The position numbers and the translations under genes were made by a program. Positions 1-5,895 of a stretch of DNA of 10,396 nt are shown here, in pieces. Every line of letters starts with the position of its first letter. The first letter of the stretch is position 1. This DNA is from an uncultured Collinsella sp. (GTDB lineage Bacteria > Actinomycetota > Coriobacteriia > Coriobacteriales > Coriobacteriaceae). The stretch covers positions 1-10,396 of the forward strand of contig USMA01000024.1 in the NCBI GenBank assembly GCA_900555765.1, read 5' to 3'. The notes below the pieces were generated by a model. It made no database searches. It had not been told where the DNA came from and saw only the letters and a list, made by a program, of their open reading frames with translations.

Positions 1-520
1 CAAGGCCGCCAAGGTATTCGTCGTAGTTTGCAGCGCCCTCGGCTTTCAGAAACTCGGAAAAGCTCATGGGGCGCATCTCCATGAACTCGACCTTTCCCAC
101 CGGAAAAGCGCTGGTCTCACGGGACAAGCGAACGCCCAACAAAGACCCTGCGCATGCGACGTGATACTCGGGGGCCTCGTCACAGAAGTATTTAAGGGCG
201 CCGACTGCAGAAGGACAATCCTGGATCTCATCAATAATAAGCAGCGTCTCGCCAGGATCGATAGGCTGTCCAAGTGCCAGGGAAAGATTTGAGATGATCC
301 GTCGAGGATCGCGCGTACCTTCGAAAAACTGAGCGTACTCGCTCTGTACCCCAGGTGACGGCTCCTCGAGCGTCAGATACACAAAATTGAGGTACGAGGT
401 TCGGCCGAACTCCTTAAGCGCCCACGTCTTTCCAACCTGGCGCGCCCCCTTAAGGATAAGCGGCTTACGATATTCTGACGCTTTCCAAGCGTTAAGCTTG
501 GCAATGATATCTCGCTGCAT
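1..520 (-). CDS. AAA-family (DUF4143-type) P-loop ATPase, 3' end beyond window
   Basis: The minus strand is open from an ATG at 518-520 to the left window edge, giving the first 173 residues of a longer protein. Seen directly: Walker A GARQVGKT (residues 25-32), Walker B LLIIDE (93-98), and a sensor-1-like stretch VACAGSLLGV (121-130). The region after it (VGKVEFMEMRPMSFSEFL) matches the conserved block of the prokaryotic AAA ATPases that carry a C-terminal DUF4143 domain; members are usually about 400 residues, so over half is missing. The biological role of this family is poorly defined and no substrate can be named. The start is well supported: a Shine-Dalgarno GGGAGG sits 7 bases before the ATG. 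The gene stands alone behind a terminator and is preceded by a 75-bp near-palindrome that may control it. Family assignment is firm, function unknown. Confidence 0.9.
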   Translation of the reverse strand, partial: MQRDIIAKLNAWKASEYRKPLILKGARQVGKTWALKEFGRTSYLNFVYLTLEEPSPGVQSEYAQFFEGTRDPRRIISNLSLALGQPIDPGETLLIIDEIQDCPSAVGALKYFCDEAPEYHVACAGSLLGVRLSRETSAFPVGKVEFMEMRPMSFSEFLKAEGAANYDEYLGGL

Positions 521-539
521 GGCCGAACCTCCCGCAAAG

Positions 540-614
540 AAACTTCCGTAAACGTGATATTTCCCACATTTTACCCTAGGTAAAACGTGACATTTATCAC
601 ATTTACGGAAGTTT
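540..614. repeat. 75-bp near-palindrome upstream of the ATPase gene
   Basis: Bases i and 1154-i pair at 30 of 37 positions around a centre at 577. Blocks: 13 bp perfect outer arms (540-552 with 602-614), 6 bp (554-559 with 595-600), 3 bp (565-567 with 587-589), and 7 bp at the core (569-575 with 579-585, TTTTACC/GGTAAAA). The two halves also read as a 33-bp-period direct repeat sharing AACGTGA and CACATTT (551-574 and 584-607). It ends 20 bp before the ATPase start codon, so it lies in the promoter/leader. It could be a multi-site operator or a cruciform. No convincing -35/-10 pair was found in it. The symmetry is seen; the function is inference. Confidence 0.75.
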
Positions 615-638
615 TAAGCTCATTTCGCCACACTTTCA

Positions 639-658
639 TCACATTTATTGCAATGTGA
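639..658. promoter_or_regulatory. Small operator-like inverted repeat TCACATT-N6-AATGTGA
   Basis: A perfect 7-bp inverted repeat with a 6-bp spacer lies about 120 bp upstream of the ATPase start. Its CACATTT half resembles the motifs repeated inside the 540-614 palindrome, so both may be bound by the same protein. It overlaps the first bases of the next hairpin (655-681). Binding is inference only. Confidence 0.35.
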
Positions 659-681
659 CAAAGGGCCAGTCCTTTTGTCAC
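655..681. repeat. REP-like hairpin with AAAGG/CCTTTT core
   Basis: GTGACAAAGG (655-664) pairs with CCTTTTGTCAC (671-681), with one bulged base and a 6-base loop GCCAGT. It looks like the short GTGAC-AAAGG...CCTTT-GTCAC intergenic elements that, from memory, are scattered through Coriobacteriia genomes. The hairpin at 4693-4727 shares the AAAGG/CCTTT core. No T-tract follows, so it is not a convincing terminator. Confidence 0.55.
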
Positions 682-686
682 CCGCA

Positions 687-717
687 CAAAAATGGACGCG
701 CCAACGGCGCGCCCATT
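687..717 (-). terminator. Intrinsic terminator of the gat operon
   Basis: Read on the minus strand, AATGGGCGCGCC, loop GTT, GGCGCGTCCATT form a 12-bp stem (one G-T pair) running directly into a T-run (ATTTTTG at 687-692). It lies about 200 bp downstream of the gatB stop and upstream of the ATPase gene, so it should end gatCAB transcripts and insulate the ATPase gene. Confidence 0.7.
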
Positions 718-764
718 CACTCTATTCCATTCAGCCCCACCTGACCCGAACGGCCGAGTCGTCT

Positions 765-907
765 GGCCGGGGAAGCCCCGAGTCGCCGGGGTGTTTGCTC
801 CAAATGAGTTCCGCATGCAAAGAAGGCCACTAAATGTGGCCTTCGTCTTGCATAGGACTGTTTGAAATTTGGAGGAAATACCCCGGCGACTCGGGGCTTC
901 CCCGGCC
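765..907. repeat. Long inverted repeat (28-bp perfect arms) enclosing a hairpin, just after gatB
   Basis: Bases 765-792 and 880-907 are perfect 28-bp inverted copies, GC-rich (starts GGCCGGGGAAGCCCC). Pairing continues inward with 11 of the next 13 positions matched (793-805 with 867-879). Inside lies a second hairpin: AAGGCCAC (823-830) with GTGGCCTT (836-843), extended by ATGCAA (815-820) and TTGCAT (848-853). The right arm ends only 6 bases from the gatB stop, so the element would be transcribed as a structured 3' UTR. Each arm can also fold on itself (CGGGG/CCCCG). No target-site duplication is visible at its edges. It could be a strong 3'-end structure protecting or terminating gat mRNA, or a small non-coding mobile element; the sequence alone does not decide. 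Confidence 0.8.
822..844 (-). terminator. Inner hairpin after gatB, possible first terminator
   Basis: GAAGGCCAC, loop ATTTA, GTGGCCTTC is a 9-bp perfect stem, followed on the minus strand by a short T-rich stretch (TTTGC) instead of a proper T-run. It is about 70 bp past the gatB stop. It may terminate weakly ahead of the better terminator at 687-717. Confidence 0.4.
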
Positions 908-913
908 TCACAG

Positions 914-2590
914 CTACGAGAGCGACGTTCTCAGCAACTCGTTGAAGAGCTTCGGGTTGCCCTTGCCGCGGCTCGCCTTCATGCACTGGCCCACCAAAAA
1001 GCCGATGACCTTCTGGTTGCCGTCGCGATACTGCTGCGCCTGATCGGCACAGTTAGCCAGCACCTCGTCCACGATCGGCTGCAACGCGCCGGCATCGCTC
1101 ACCTGACGCATACCGCGCTCGTCGACGATCTTGTTGGGGTCGTCGCCGGTCTGGGCCATGGCCTCAAAGACCTCGTGTGCCTGGTTGGAGCTGATGGCAT
1201 CGGTCGCCAGCAGCTTAGCAAGGGCTGCCACCTGAGCCGGCGCGATGCCGGACTCGGCCAGCGAGACGCCCGCGCCCTTAAGGTAGGCGATCATCTCGTT
1301 CACCAGCAGGTTTGCGACCGTCTGGGCCTCCTTGCCAGCCATACCGGCAGCGGCGGCCTCAAAGAACTCGGCAAACTCGGGGTCGCCGGCAATCTGCTCG
1401 GCATCGGCCGCCTTAATGCCAAAGTCGGCCTCAAAACGGGCGCGCTTGGCATCGGGCAGCTCGGGAATCTCGCCACGGCAGCGATCGATGAACTCGTCGT
1501 CCAGATCGAACGGCGCAAGGTCAGGATCGGGGAACAGGCGATAGTCGTCGGCCGTCTCCTTCACACGCATGACCACGGTGCGCTTGCGGCTGGGCTCCCA
1601 GTGGCGGGTCTCCTGATAGATGATGCCGCCCTCCTCGAGCACCTCGGCCTGGCGGCAGATCTCGTAAGCAAGGCCGTCGTGCAGGCTCTTAAACGAGTTG
1701 AGGTTCTTGAGCTCGGTCTTAGTGCCCAGCTTGGTCTCGCCGCGGCGGCGCAGCGACACGTTGCCGTCGCAGCGCATGGAACCCTTCTCCATGGAGCAGT
1801 CCGAAATGCCCAGCGTCACAAAAATGCGACGGAGCTTTTCCATAAACAGGCGCGCTTCCTCGGGCGTGCGCAGATCGGGCTCAGTCACGAGCTCAATCAA
1901 AGGCGTGCCGCAGCGGTTGTAGTCGACGAGCGCCTCGGCCGCGGCGGTAATGCGGCCCTCGGCACCGCCCACGTGCACCATCTTGGCGGCGTCCTCCTCC
2001 ATGTGGATGCGCAGGATGCGGATAGGCACCGTGTAGGAACCGTCCTCGCGACGCTCGGGCATCTGCAGGTTGGACGCGTCGTAGCTGGCCAGGTGGCCGG
2101 CGCGCTGATTGCCTTCGCGCATGGTCGACGTCATGGACGTGGACAGGCCCTCGGCGTTGGCCGAGGCGCTCGCCAGGCTCTGGGCCTCGGCCTCGCCAAA
2201 TGCGCAGTCGGGGCGCTCGGCGGCACCGCGACCGGTCACATCCAGGTCCAGGTGACCGTACATGGCAAAGGCGACCGGACCCTGCGTGGTCTGGAAGTTC
2301 TTGGCCATGTCGGGATAGAAGTAGTGCTTGCGGTAGAACATCGAGTGGCGCTGGATCTCGCAGTTGGTGGCGAGACCGGCCTTGACGATGCTCTCGATGG
2401 CGCGCTTGTTGGGCACCGGCAGGGCGCCGGGCAGGCCCAGGCACACCGGGCACACGTTGGCGTTGGGCTCGTCATCGTGGCTGAGCTTGCAGATGCAGGA
2501 CATCTTGGTGTCGAGTGCGGTGAGCTCGGTGTGGATCTCCAGGCCGATCACGGCCTCCCAATCCTGCAGGACCTCGGAAAGCTCCTTCAT
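914..2590 (-). CDS. gatB: Aspartyl/glutamyl-tRNA(Asn/Gln) amidotransferase subunit B
   Basis: GatB is the tRNA-binding and kinase subunit of the cytoplasmic GatCAB complex. It phosphorylates Glu on misacylated Glu-tRNA(Gln) (or Asp on Asp-tRNA(Asn)), which is then amidated with ammonia from GatA. Seen: the family start AVIGLEIHTEL (13-23), the zinc-site cysteines CxC...CxxC (C32, C34, C47, C50), RKHYFYPD (88-94 region), RIHMEEDAAK, the block SMRCDGNVSLR, GTKTELKNLNSF, and the YqeY-like tail ending GFLVGQCMKASRGKGNP. At 558 residues it is longer than the usual 475-500. The excess is mainly one insertion at about residues 119-187, rich in Ala, Ser, Glu and Arg, placed between LDLDV and VPIRILRIH where ordinary GatBs have only a short loop. 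The ATG overlaps the gatA stop (TAATG), with GGGAGG 9 bases upstream, so translation is coupled. A structured 3' region and terminator follow. Confidence 0.97.
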   Translation of the reverse strand: MKELSEVLQDWEAVIGLEIHTELTALDTKMSCICKLSHDDEPNANVCPVCLGLPGALPVPNKRAIESIVKAGLATNCEIQRHSMFYRKHYFYPDMAKNFQTTQGPVAFAMYGHLDLDVTGRGAAERPDCAFGEAEAQSLASASANAEGLSTSMTSTMREGNQRAGHLASYDASNLQMPERREDGSYTVPIRILRIHMEEDAAKMVHVGGAEGRITAAAEALVDYNRCGTPLIELVTEPDLRTPEEARLFMEKLRRIFVTLGISDCSMEKGSMRCDGNVSLRRRGETKLGTKTELKNLNSFKSLHDGLAYEICRQAEVLEEGGIIYQETRHWEPSRKRTVVMRVKETADDYRLFPDPDLAPFDLDDEFIDRCRGEIPELPDAKRARFEADFGIKAADAEQIAGDPEFAEFFEAAAAGMAGKEAQTVANLLVNEMIAYLKGAGVSLAESGIAPAQVAALAKLLATDAISSNQAHEVFEAMAQTGDDPNKIVDERGMRQVSDAGALQPIVDEVLANCADQAQQYRDGNQKVIGFLVGQCMKASRGKGNPKLFNELLRTSLS

Positions 2591-4104
2591 TACAGCTCGC
2601 CTCCCTTCCCGGCAAAATCGGGCGCGACGGAAAGCGCGGGCGCACCCGTGGCGGCATCGGCAAAGCCGCGCTCCAGGGCGCGGGCAAACGTGAGCAGCTG
2701 ACGGTCCTTAAAGGCAGGCCCCACCAGCTGGGCAGAAACGGGCAGCTGAGTATCCTCGCCCAGGCCCAGCGGCACCGAGATACCTCCGTTGCCGCAGATG
2801 TTGAGCGAGATGGTGTACAGGTCGGAGAGATACATCTGCGTGGGGTCGCTGATCTCGCCAAACTTAAAGGCCGTGCGCGGCGAGGCGGGCATGAGGATGG
2901 TGTCCACCTTGGCATACGCGGCGTCGTAGTCCTGCGTGATGAGCGTGCGGGCCTTTTGCGCGGCGTAGTAGTACTTGTCGTACACGCCCGAGCTCAGCAG
3001 GTAGGCGCCGAGCATCTGACGGCGCTTGGCCTCGGCACCAAAGCCGTGGGCACGCGAAAGCGAGCTCTGGTCAGACAGATTGGCGCAGCCCTCCTCCTGG
3101 TAGCCGTAGCGAATGCCGTCGAAGCGGGCCAGGTTGGAGAACGCCTCGGCCGGGCCGATGACGTAGTAGGCGGCGATGGCGGCGTCCAGGTGCGGCAGGT
3201 CAACCTCGACCAGTTCGGCGCCCTGGTTCTGCAGCTCCTGGGCGGCGCGCTGAACAGCGGCCTTGACCTCGGGCGTCAGGCCCTCGGCCTCCATAAACGC
3301 GGGGATGATGCCTACGCGCTTGCCCTCGATGCTGTCGTTGAGATGCTCGGTAAAGTCGACGGCGCAATCCTGGCTGGTGCAGTCGTACGGATCGTGGCCC
3401 GCACCGGTAAGCGCGTTCATGGCCAGCGCGACATCCTCGACCGTGCGGCCAAAGGGTCCCACCTGGTCGAGCGACGAGCCAAAGGCAACCACGCCGTAAC
3501 GGCTCACGGCGCCATACGTGGGCTTAAAGCCCACCACGCCGCACAGCGACGCCGGCTGGCGAATGGAGCCACCGGTGTCCGAGCCCAGCGAGAGCACGCC
3601 CTCGCCTGCGGCGCCGGCGGCAGCGGAACCGCCCGAAGAGCCGCCGGGCACACGCTCGGTATCCCAGGGGTTGTTGGTGCGGTGGAACGCCGAGCTCTCG
3701 GTGGAGCTGCCAAAGGCGAACTCGTCCATGTTGGCCTTGCCCATGGGCAGGCAGCCGGCATCGAGCATGCGCTGGACGCAGGTGGCGGTGTAGACGCTCT
3801 GGTAGTCCCCGAGCATGCGGGAAGCACAGGTGGTGCGCGTGCCCACGAGGTTCATGTTGTCCTTGATGGCCAGCGGCACGCCCGCGAGCGGGGGCAGCGG
3901 CTTGCCTGCGGCACGGTCGGCATCAACGCGCGCAGCGGCCTCGAGCGCAAGCTCGGGCGCCACCTGCAGGAATGCCTGGACCCCGCCCTCGCGCGCCTCG
4001 ATGGCGGCAAGGGAGGCCTGAGCCACCTCGGTAGCGGTAAAGTCGCCGGCGGCAACGCCCGCGGCGATCTGGGCAGCGGTAAGGGAATCGAAGCTTAGCG
4101 CCAT
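2590..4104 (-). CDS. gatA: Aspartyl/glutamyl-tRNA(Asn/Gln) amidotransferase subunit A
   Basis: GatA is the glutaminase of GatCAB: it frees ammonia from glutamine and channels it to GatB for transamidation. It belongs to the amidase signature family. The Ser-cisSer-Lys triad is visible: K81 in AIKDNMN, S156 in the glycine-serine loop PGGSSGGSAAA, and S180 in GSDTGGSIRQP. The spacing (24 residues between the serines) equals that known for the family. Length is 504 residues, normal for GatA, and the whole chain is intact. It starts at an ATG overlapping the gatC stop as TAATG, with a purine-rich ribosome site (GGGGGAGAG) upstream, and its own stop overlaps the gatB ATG in the same way. The three genes therefore form one coupled operon making subunits in equal amounts. 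Confidence 0.97.
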   Translation of the reverse strand: MALSFDSLTAAQIAAGVAAGDFTATEVAQASLAAIEAREGGVQAFLQVAPELALEAAARVDADRAAGKPLPPLAGVPLAIKDNMNLVGTRTTCASRMLGDYQSVYTATCVQRMLDAGCLPMGKANMDEFAFGSSTESSAFHRTNNPWDTERVPGGSSGGSAAAGAAGEGVLSLGSDTGGSIRQPASLCGVVGFKPTYGAVSRYGVVAFGSSLDQVGPFGRTVEDVALAMNALTGAGHDPYDCTSQDCAVDFTEHLNDSIEGKRVGIIPAFMEAEGLTPEVKAAVQRAAQELQNQGAELVEVDLPHLDAAIAAYYVIGPAEAFSNLARFDGIRYGYQEEGCANLSDQSSLSRAHGFGAEAKRRQMLGAYLLSSGVYDKYYYAAQKARTLITQDYDAAYAKVDTILMPASPRTAFKFGEISDPTQMYLSDLYTISLNICGNGGISVPLGLGEDTQLPVSAQLVGPAFKDRQLLTFARALERGFADAATGAPALSVAPDFAGKGGEL

Positions 4105-4415
4105 TACTCGCTCTCCCCCTCTCCCAAAATGGACGGCACGCGGAAGCAGCGGTCGCGCGCGCTGCCGGCGTTTTCGAGCGCAACGTCGAGCGGCAGGTCG
4201 CGCTCGGGCTCGCGCAGGTCATCGCCCATCACGTTGGACAGGCTTCCGATAGGATGGAACGTGGGCTCCACGTCGGGCAAGTCATATTGCAAGACGGGCT
4301 CGAGCATCTGGACGGCGTCGTTCATGTAGGACGTCATCTGGGTGAGCTCGTCATCGGTCAGTGCGATCTTTGCGTACTCGGCGATGCCGTGCACGTCTTT
4401 CTCGCTGAGTGCCAT
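4104..4415 (-). CDS. gatC: Aspartyl/glutamyl-tRNA(Asn/Gln) amidotransferase subunit C
   Basis: GatC is the small subunit that wraps around the GatA-GatB interface and stabilises the complex. The protein has the GatC pattern: an N-terminal helix VHGIAEYAKIALTDDELTQM, a central helix ending MLEPVLQYDL, then DVEPTFHP and a tail ending in FRVPSILGEGE. I chose the ATG at 4413-4415 (103 residues, MALSEKDV...) because GGAAGGGAG lies 5 bases before it. An in-frame ATG six codons upstream (4431-4433, 109 residues) has no ribosome site. It is the first gene of gatCAB and its stop overlaps the gatA ATG. Confidence 0.95.
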   Translation of the reverse strand: MALSEKDVHGIAEYAKIALTDDELTQMTSYMNDAVQMLEPVLQYDLPDVEPTFHPIGSLSNVMGDDLREPERDLPLDVALENAGSARDRCFRVPSILGEGESE

Positions 4416-4450
4416 AGGCGCTCCCTTCCGCATAACAGATAAACCGCTCT

Positions 4451-4456
4451 AGTATA
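4451..4456 (-). promoter_or_regulatory. Likely -10 box of the gatCAB promoter
   Basis: TATACT on the minus strand lies 35 bp before the chosen gatC start, preceded by TTG. Five of six bases match the sigma-70 -10 consensus. No clear -35 TTGACA was found at 16-18 bp, so this is a plausible but unproven promoter. Confidence 0.45.
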
Positions 4457-4566
4457 CAAGCCAACGCCGCTTGGAGCAGGTGCTTTACCCAAATGCAGCG
4501 AAAACGTAACGAGGACGGCGGGCTGGCAGACAGCGGGCTGGCGGTTCTGCAGCGAAACCGCACCGT

Positions 4567-4629
4567 CCATAGCGAAAACCGTCTCGCCCACAACGAAAAC
4601 CATCCCGCCCACAACGAAAACCATCACAA
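4567..4629. repeat. Three tandem 21-bp repeats
   Basis: Units at 4567-4587, 4588-4608 and 4609-4629 share the core CGAAAACC followed by ATC or GTC; units 2 and 3 match for their first 17 bases. A more diverged partial copy (GCAGCGAAACCG) lies just to the left, around 4549-4560. The last unit runs into the left arm of the hairpin at 4618-4682, sharing AAACCATCACAA. The array sits between the sortase stop and the gatC promoter. No spacers are present, so it is not a CRISPR array. Confidence 0.8.
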
Positions 4630-4682
4630 CATTCGATGTTTTTCGTCGAAATCGCGATTTTCATCGAATGTTGTGATGGTTT
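4618..4682. repeat. 65-bp hairpin with 21-bp perfect arms
   Basis: Bases 4618-4638 and 4662-4682 are exact inverted copies (beginning AAACCATCACAACATTCGAT). The loop holds a second perfect palindrome, AAATCGCGATTT (4649-4660). On the minus strand the stem is followed by GGTTTTCG, so it might terminate sortase transcripts, but the T-run is short. It could equally be a protein-binding site or a REP-type element. Confidence 0.8.
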
Positions 4683-4692
4683 GGAAGTCCCG

Positions 4693-4727
4693 ACCACCAC
4701 AAAGGTGCCTGCCCCCTTTGCGGTGGT
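4693..4727. repeat. REP-like hairpin ACCACCACAAAGG / CCTTTGCGGTGGT after the sortase
   Basis: A 13-bp stem (4693-4705 with 4715-4727, one mismatch that is G-T in one strand's RNA) closes a 9-base loop TGCCTGCCC. It begins 14 bp downstream of the sortase stop. The AAAGG...CCTTT core is shared with 655-681 and resembles dispersed Coriobacteriia intergenic repeats. No T-run follows on either strand; an mRNA-end stabilising role is possible. Confidence 0.6.
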
Positions 4728-4740
4728 TCCGAACGATATC

Positions 4741-5682
4741 CTATGCCGAGGCCTTGGCCTTGCGGCGCTTGCGGATCGCGTGGATCACGATGTCCAGCAG
4801 CAACAGCACAATGGCTACGACCACAATGAGCACGGCAAACTCCCGCTTGCCCCAGTGGCGGCCGGCCAGCGACTTTTGCTTGTCAACGTCTTTCTTGTTG
4901 TACTTGGTGCGCACGCAATGCACCAGCAGACGGTGGTCGTTCACGCCGTAGGGCGTGCAGGTGACGAGCGTCACCTTGTCGGCGCCGGGCTCGATGGTTA
5001 GCGACTCCATCTCCTCGGGCAGCACCACCTCGGAGTCCACCATCTTGTAGGCGAGCGTCTTGGTCATGGTGTGCAGCAGCACCAGGTCGCCGGGCTCCAA
5101 CGAGTGAATGTCGTCGAACATGCTCAGGTTGCGCATGCCCGAGTGCGCGGTGAGCACGCAATGCGTCGAGGTGCCGCCCACCGGCAGGCTCGTGCCCTCC
5201 AGGTGGCCGACGCCCGCCATGAGGACTTCTTCGCTCGTGCCGTGGTAGATGGGCATGCTCACGTCGATGGAGGGGATCTCGACCCAGCTCATCATGGGGT
5301 CGCGGTCAAAGATGAGCTGCTGGTCGTAGGGCTCGATCTGGTCGGCGGAAAGCTCGGTACCCTCGCCCGCCAGCTGCTCGTTAAAGGAGCGCGCCTGGAG
5401 CAGGATGCGCTCGCGCTCCTCGGCAGACAGCGCATCCACGGTGCTGGACACCGTGCTGATCTGGTTGAACACGCCCGAGGCCTCGAGCCGGTCCAAGATC
5501 CACGGCCAGGTCATAAGGCCCACGCCGATAAGGATGATGACGATGGTGATAAGCCGGTCGGCCCAGCGCGGCAGTCGCTTGCGGCGGCGTTTAGGTTTTG
5601 GTTGAGGTTTGGGCTGAGGGCTTGAGCCGCCGTTGTCCGCGGCGTTATTGCTCTTCATATGTTTGGCGCCCTGCACCATCAC
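4741..5682 (-). CDS. Class C (pilin-polymerising) sortase
   Basis: This is a membrane transpeptidase that cleaves LPXTG-type signals and joins pilin subunits through a lysine, building a covalent pilus outside the cell. Seen in 313 residues: a basic N-terminus (KRRRKR, 31-36), a membrane segment at about 43-60, the catalytic domain with class C signature PIYHGTSEEVLMAGVGHLEG, catalytic His180 (LTAHSG), Cys242 (TLVTCTPYG) and Arg251 (HRLLV), then a second membrane segment at about 282-300 and a basic tail. The second segment is typical of class C. The usual lid motif (DPF/DPW/DPY) is not evident between residues 85 and 125; the nearest DP is in DRDPMMSW at 126-133. Start: GTG at 5680-5682 with AGAGGAG 6 bases upstream; the adjacent ATG at 5677-5679 is equally possible. 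Its likely substrate is the pilin at 8203 to about 9873. Confidence 0.93.
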   Translation of the reverse strand: MMVQGAKHMKSNNAADNGGSSPQPKPQPKPKRRRKRLPRWADRLITIVIILIGVGLMTWPWILDRLEASGVFNQISTVSSTVDALSAEERERILLQARSFNEQLAGEGTELSADQIEPYDQQLIFDRDPMMSWVEIPSIDVSMPIYHGTSEEVLMAGVGHLEGTSLPVGGTSTHCVLTAHSGMRNLSMFDDIHSLEPGDLVLLHTMTKTLAYKMVDSEVVLPEEMESLTIEPGADKVTLVTCTPYGVNDHRLLVHCVRTKYNKKDVDKQKSLAGRHWGKREFAVLIVVVAIVLLLLDIVIHAIRKRRKAKASA

Positions 5683-5790
5683 CGGTCACTCCTCTACAAC
5701 TCAAGTTGTCTAAACAAATAATAGCCGATTAGCGAGCCCATGCGCCGGACAACGCAGCTTGACTGCACCGTCCGGGCCACGTAACCCCAC

Positions 5791-5895
5791 TCAACCAATC
5801 AAGCCATATGTTGCTTTCATCGTCTCGAGCAACTGCGCCATCGTTACGCCCGCAACCCCAATCTGTTTCAGATTGACGTCGCCCACCTCACAATC
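5791..5895 (-). pseudogene. In-frame severed C-terminal tail of the AbiEii-like nucleotidyltransferase
   Basis: Directly past the TAA at 5896-5898, in the same frame, 34 sense codons continue to a TGA at 5791-5793. The translation is protein-like (includes VNLKQIGVAGVTMAQLLET and ends MKATYGLIG), with an amphipathic pattern like the C-terminal helices of related nucleotidyltransferases. This suggests that the TAA replaced a sense codon and that the ancestral protein had about 257 residues. No other gene explains this stretch. The frame is seen; the family comparison is from memory. Confidence 0.6.

Larger units (their letters stand above)
521..913. other. 393-bp non-coding gap between gatB and the ATPase gene
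   Basis: No open frame here has a believable start and ribosome site. Nearly the whole gap is taken up by inverted repeats: the long inverted repeat 765-907 with its inner hairpin, the terminator 687-717, the REP-like hairpin 655-681, the small inverted repeat 639-658 and the palindrome 540-614. Only about 718-764 shows no structure. Confidence 0.7.
4416..4740. other. 325-bp non-coding, repeat-rich spacer between sortase and gatC
   Basis: This holds, from right to left, a REP-like hairpin (4693-4727), a long hairpin (4618-4682), three tandem 21-bp repeats (4567-4629) and the gatC promoter region (about 4440-4480). Open frames across the repeats exist, but they have no ribosome site, run into gatC and read as low-complexity repeats, so I see no gene. 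Confidence 0.7.

Noticed and set aside
765..907. Insertion sequence or classical transposon
   Set aside because: No transposase frame between the inverted arms and no target-site duplication at the edges; kept only as an inverted-repeat element.
869..2701. 610-codon plus-strand open frame
   Set aside because: It lies opposite gatB, whose protein motifs are unmistakable; the translation is low-complexity Leu/Gly/His/Ala typical of the antisense of a GC-rich gene.
2956..4098. 380-codon plus-strand open frame
   Set aside because: Antisense of gatA, with the same low-complexity composition and no recognisable domain.
4358..4627. Minus-strand frame with a periodic VFVVGGM/VFVVGET pattern
   Set aside because: The periodicity simply reflects the 21-bp tandem repeats; the frame runs into gatC, lacks a ribosome site and starts inside the hairpin.
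4567..4629. CRISPR-like array
   Set aside because: The repeats are directly adjacent, with no unique spacers, only three units, and no cas genes nearby.
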